Origin: Roseofilum capinflatum BLCC-M114
GTDB lineage: Bacteria; Cyanobacteriota; Cyanobacteriia; Cyanobacteriales; Desertifilaceae
Direction: 5' to 3'
Length of the DNA stretch: 42,168 nucleotides
Assembly: GCF_030068505.1 (NCBI RefSeq)
Contig: NZ_JAQOSO010000036.1
Coordinates: 1-42,168, forward strand
In this document: positions 39,428 through 42,168 of the stretch, one piece after another
How positions within the stretch are numbered: position 1 is the first letter of the stretch
Layout of the letters: every line of letters begins with the position of its first letter
Made by a program: the position numbers and the translations under genes
The notes under the pieces: model-generated
Told to the model about the DNA's origin: nothing
Database searches by the model: none
Seen by the model: only the letters and a program-made list of their open reading frames with translations

Positions 39428-40126
39428 GTGAAAAAAGAATCTTTCGGGTGGTTTCGTCGCTTGCGTCAAAATAATCAACAGTTTGCGGTGATTGGTTTAG
39501 GACGGTTTGGGCAAGCTGTTTGTTTAACCCTGTATAATATGGGCTATGAGGTTATGGGGATTGATTCGAGCGAACATCAAGTCAATCAAGTCATCAATAG
39601 TCAGATTGCAACCCATGTTTTGCAGTTAGACTCTACCGATCCAATGGCATTGAAACAGGCGGGTGTATTTGAGTTTGATACGGTGATTGTGAGTATTGGC
39701 AACTATGTGGAAGAAAGTATAATCACTACATTAAACTTGAAAGAAGCAGGAGTTAAATTTGTGGTGGCGAAAGCTTCTTCTAAAATTCATGAAAAATTAC
39801 TGAATAAGGTGGGAGCGGATTGGGTGGTGTTCCCGGAATATGAAATGGGATGTAATTTGGCGATTTCTTTGACGAAACCGAATATTTTAGAGCGGGTAGA
39901 ACTCGATCCAGAGAATAGTATGGTGGAATTGTTGGTTCCTGAAGAGTTTGCGGGGAAAACGTTATTAGAGTTGGATTTGAGAAATGAGTATGGGTTAACG
40001 ATGATTGCGATTAATCATCAGGGGCAGAAGCTGGAGGTGAACCCGACTGCGACTCAACGGATGGAAAAAGGCGATTCTATGGTGTTAATTGGCCATAATA
40101 AGGCGATTAATCGACTGCCGGTTTAG
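39428..40126 (+). CDS. ktrA: Potassium uptake regulatory subunit KtrA (TrkA-N/TrkA-C)
   Basis: The cytoplasmic gating ring subunit has 232 residues from GTG 39428, which follows AGGGGAGA; an in-frame TTG at 39392 lacks such a site. The RCK N-terminal domain has FAVIGLGRFGQAV with GxGxxG and the acidic GIDSSE at the end of strand 2 for nucleotide binding. The C-terminal TrkA-C domain covers residues 155-230. It controls KtrB in response to bound nucleotides, for K+ uptake in osmotic adaptation. Confidence 0.93.
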   Translation: MKKESFGWFRRLRQNNQQFAVIGLGRFGQAVCLTLYNMGYEVMGIDSSEHQVNQVINSQIATHVLQLDSTDPMALKQAGVFEFDTVIVSIGNYVEESIITTLNLKEAGVKFVVAKASSKIHEKLLNKVGADWVVFPEYEMGCNLAISLTKPNILERVELDPENSMVELLVPEEFAGKTLLELDLRNEYGLTMIAINHQGQKLEVNPTATQRMEKGDSMVLIGHNKAINRLPV

Positions 40127-40148
40127 GAATGAATAAATTCGTGGTAAA

Positions 40149-41306
40149 ATGATGCATATTATTGGTTTAATTAGTGGAACATCAGCAGATGGGATTGATG
40201 CGGTGCTGGTGGAAGTTTCTGGGGAAGGATATGATTTAAGGGTGAATTTGATGGCAGGGGAAACCTATGCTTATGGGGAGGAGCTGCAACGGGAAATTTT
40301 GGCGATCGCCTCTGGCGCATCCCTCTCCCTTCCCCAACTGGCTAATCTTGATGACCAAATTGCCCACGCCTTTAGCCAAGCTGCCCTTAACATACAGCAA
40401 GGACATCCCCCCGCCCAACTCATTGCCTCCCACGGGCAAACCGTCTTCCATCGTCCCCCCAATGGAGGACTCGGTTATAGCCTGCAACTCGGACGCGGAG
40501 AGGCGATCGCCTACAATACCCGTATTCCCACCATCAGTAACTTTCGCCAAGCCGATATGGCCGCCGGTGGCCATGGGGCCCCCCTTGTCCCCCCCGTAGA
40601 TGCCTGCCTCCTCAGCCATCCCACCCACAGCCAATGTATCCAGAATCTAGGCGGCATTGGCAATCTAACCTATCTACCCGCCAACAGTCATCAACACCTC
40701 GACCAAGTGCGGGGATGGGATACCGGCCCCGGAAATAGCCTCCTAGATCTAGCCGTAGAGCAGCTCACCAACGGCGCTCAACACTATGATAATCAGGGCG
40801 CATGGGCCGCCAGTGGAACCCCCTGCCAACCCCTAGTCAACCAGTGGATGCAAGACCCCTATTTTCAGCAACCGCCCCCCAAATCCACCGGCCGCGAATA
40901 TTTTGGGCTAGACTTCTGGCAGCGCTGTTGGCAACAGAGCCAAGCCTATGACCTCTGTGATGCCGATCGCCTAGCCACCCTCACCGAATTTACCGCCGTT
41001 TCCGTCGTCCAAAACTATCGCCAATTTCTGCCCCAGATGCCCGATCGCGTGCTACTGTGTGGGGGAGGTAGTCGTAATCTGTACCTCAAAGACCGTATAC
41101 AACACCACCTAAATCCCATTCCAGTCCTCACAACTGAAGAAATGGGCTTAAATGCCGAATTTAAAGAAGCGATCGCCTTTGCCATCCTCGGTTATTGGCA
41201 TCATCTCGGTATTCCCGGTAATCTCCCCCAAGTCACCGGGGCCAACTCTTGGCAAATTCTGGGACACCTGCACCCCGTTGGGAGCAACCTGCCAACAATG
41301 TTATGA
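40149..41306 (+). CDS. anmK: Anhydro-N-acetylmuramic acid kinase
   Basis: This 385-residue enzyme phosphorylates and opens 1,6-anhydro-MurNAc during recycling of cell wall fragments. Family motifs are [54 protein letters not shown] and [10 protein letters not shown]. The first two codons are both ATG and either may be used. A KtrA gene lies 22 bases upstream, so they may share a transcript. Confidence 0.94.
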   Translation: MMHIIGLISGTSADGIDAVLVEVSGEGYDLRVNLMAGETYAYGEELQREILAIASGASLSLPQLANLDDQIAHAFSQAALNIQQGHPPAQLIASHGQTVFHRPPNGGLGYSLQLGRGEAIAYNTRIPTISNFRQADMAAGGHGAPLVPPVDACLLSHPTHSQCIQNLGGIGNLTYLPANSHQHLDQVRGWDTGPGNSLLDLAVEQLTNGAQHYDNQGAWAASGTPCQPLVNQWMQDPYFQQPPPKSTGREYFGLDFWQRCWQQSQAYDLCDADRLATLTEFTAVSVVQNYRQFLPQMPDRVLLCGGGSRNLYLKDRIQHHLNPIPVLTTEEMGLNAEFKEAIAFAILGYWHHLGIPGNLPQVTGANSWQILGHLHPVGSNLPTML

Positions 41307-41379
41307 TTAGTAACCATATCATAAGCACTGTTGCTTAAAACTTGAACCCATCTGAGACAACGATTTAGAGGCGATCGAC

Positions 41380-41829
41380 GTGGCTCATACATTCTTAATG
41401 GAACCAGGACGCTGGACAATTGAAGGGAACTGGCTAGAAAAAGATGGTCTACCCCTCGCCATCCGAGGAGCCACCTTAGTCCGATGGTCTCAAGATAATT
41501 GGTTTACCATGGTCATGAAACTAACCTTTACCGACAGCGATCGCCCCCCCATCTCCTTTCAGTACAAAGGCCGCCTCGACAGTGGCGAACGCCAATATAC
41601 CTTTGTTCTCCAACACAGCGTCCTCGGAAAAGTCGAAGGAGAAGGTTGGGTCGCCCCCGACTCCATTATTCAGCGCTATTGGGTTCTCGGAGATAAACAA
41701 CGCCGTAGTAGCTTTGAAACCCTCTATCGCATCGACTACGACACCTATCATCTCTCCAGTGCAGTCATGGCAGGACACTACTTAACCAGTGCCATGGAAG
41801 CCCGATTAGAACGACAAACCGAAACCTAA
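41380..41829 (+). CDS. Conserved cyanobacterial protein of unknown function
   Basis: I do not recognise a named family. The 149-residue product starts with GTG 41380 (ATG 41398 is an alternative) and has a beta-rich pattern (RWTIEGNWLEKDGLPLAIRGATLVRW, FQYKGRLDSGERQYTFVLQHSVLGKVEGEGW in segments) that resembles a lipocalin-like or beta-sandwich fold. No signal peptide or membrane segment is seen. Coding character is strong: HIP1-like codons, one open frame, and normal composition. It stands alone between anmK and a kinase gene. Confidence 0.75.
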   Translation: MAHTFLMEPGRWTIEGNWLEKDGLPLAIRGATLVRWSQDNWFTMVMKLTFTDSDRPPISFQYKGRLDSGERQYTFVLQHSVLGKVEGEGWVAPDSIIQRYWVLGDKQRRSSFETLYRIDYDTYHLSSAVMAGHYLTSAMEARLERQTET

Positions 41830-42102
41830 ACCGGGTAAACCCCTCCGAACTCAAGCTACAATAAAAGGATAATGATCGACTGTCACGATCGTCGAACCCA
41901 TTACAATTGAAAAATCCAACACCCTTCTCAAACCGATCTCCTATATCTGAGGGAGTAGCGATCGGTCTGTGGGTTAGAGTAGACGGTAAAACGCAAAAGG
42001 AACAGCAGAATTTAGATTAGGTGCATTTGCTCTCCTTACCCAATACCGTCATTAAGTATAAGAATAATTCCAGTTGATTCCAGTATTCTGGTGTAACGTC
42101 TA

Positions 42103-42168
42103 ATGAGTGACCCCAATATTGGCCGTGTTCTATTTAATCGCTATGAGCTTGTCGAACTTCTTGGTAAG
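42103..42168 (+). CDS. Serine/threonine protein kinase, N-terminal fragment (cut by window edge)
   Basis: Only 22 codons are in the window: MSDPNIGRVLFNRYELVELL then GK. The RYEL-x-x-LLGKG type start is typical of Hanks-type kinases in cyanobacteria, with the first glycine of the P-loop at the edge. The rest lies outside. The preceding 273 bases contain no other gene. Confidence 0.8.
   Translation, partial: MSDPNIGRVLFNRYELVELLGK

Overview
The window is a piece of a cyanobacterial chromosome. The evidence is a form IB RuBisCO operon with the rbcX chaperone gene between rbcL and rbcS, abundant GCGATCGC (HIP1-type) octamers, several FHA and STAND-type proteins, and many short palindromic and heptad repeats. 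The gene set and repeat load suggest a filamentous, non-heterocystous cyanobacterium of the Oscillatoriales type, but I cannot name the species. No rRNA, tRNA, CRISPR array or transposase gene was recognised.

Left part (1-10.7 kb). A glycine betaine-binding lipoprotein (proX) is followed by a large SNF2 helicase gene. The SWIM zinc-finger gene that usually neighbours this helicase lies 4.85 kb downstream. The gap is filled with accessory genes: xisH and xisI, a second xisI, a DUF433 protein, an MNT-type nucleotidyltransferase followed by a remnant of its HEPN toxin, a DUF697 membrane protein, a STAND ATPase and a DUF6883/DUF4926 pair. A third xisI follows the SWIM gene. This looks like a variable cargo site rich in toxin-antitoxin-like parts.

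Middle part (10.7-27.4 kb). These are mostly ordinary housekeeping genes: a multicopper oxidase, a Trp-rich small protein, a TIGR04282 transferase, pgl, three FHA proteins, pgeF, birA, an M23 peptidase, riboflavin synthase, a bifunctional-nuclease-family protein, a ferredoxin-like aldo/keto reductase, gcvT, rbcL-rbcX-rbcS and a sugar epimerase. A DUF104-type antitoxin gene is followed by an internally deleted PIN toxin pseudogene.

Right part (27.4-37.7 kb). This is the most interesting region. Reading leftwards on the minus strand are an HPr-kinase-like kinase, a PqqD-like recognition protein (B1), a transglutaminase-like leader protease (B2) and an asparagine-synthetase-like cyclase (C). After them comes an unannotated 48-codon gene at 30389-30535, which has the features of a lasso peptide precursor of the paeninodin type. 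Its leader pattern is WxxPxLxxIxVxxT and its core is SGPFQPNAESGACQPVPS, with a Glu at ring position 9 and a C-terminal Ser. An ABC exporter and a nucleotidyltransferase-like gene border the cluster on the right, and a SPINDLY-type glycosyltransferase and a TumE toxin-antitoxin pair on the left. Together these predict a phosphorylated, possibly glycosylated, cyanobacterial lasso peptide.

Right end (37.8-42.2 kb). A KtrB/KtrA potassium uptake pair, anmK, an unrecognised conserved gene, and the first 22 codons of a serine/threonine kinase that is cut by the window edge.

Repeats. Four families recur: a MITE-like element of about 150-170 bp (two full copies, two partial), a 33-bp hairpin (four copies, three of them around the lasso cluster), GGGGGGATC-type palindromes inserted in frame in two genes, and heptad tandem repeats next to start codons.
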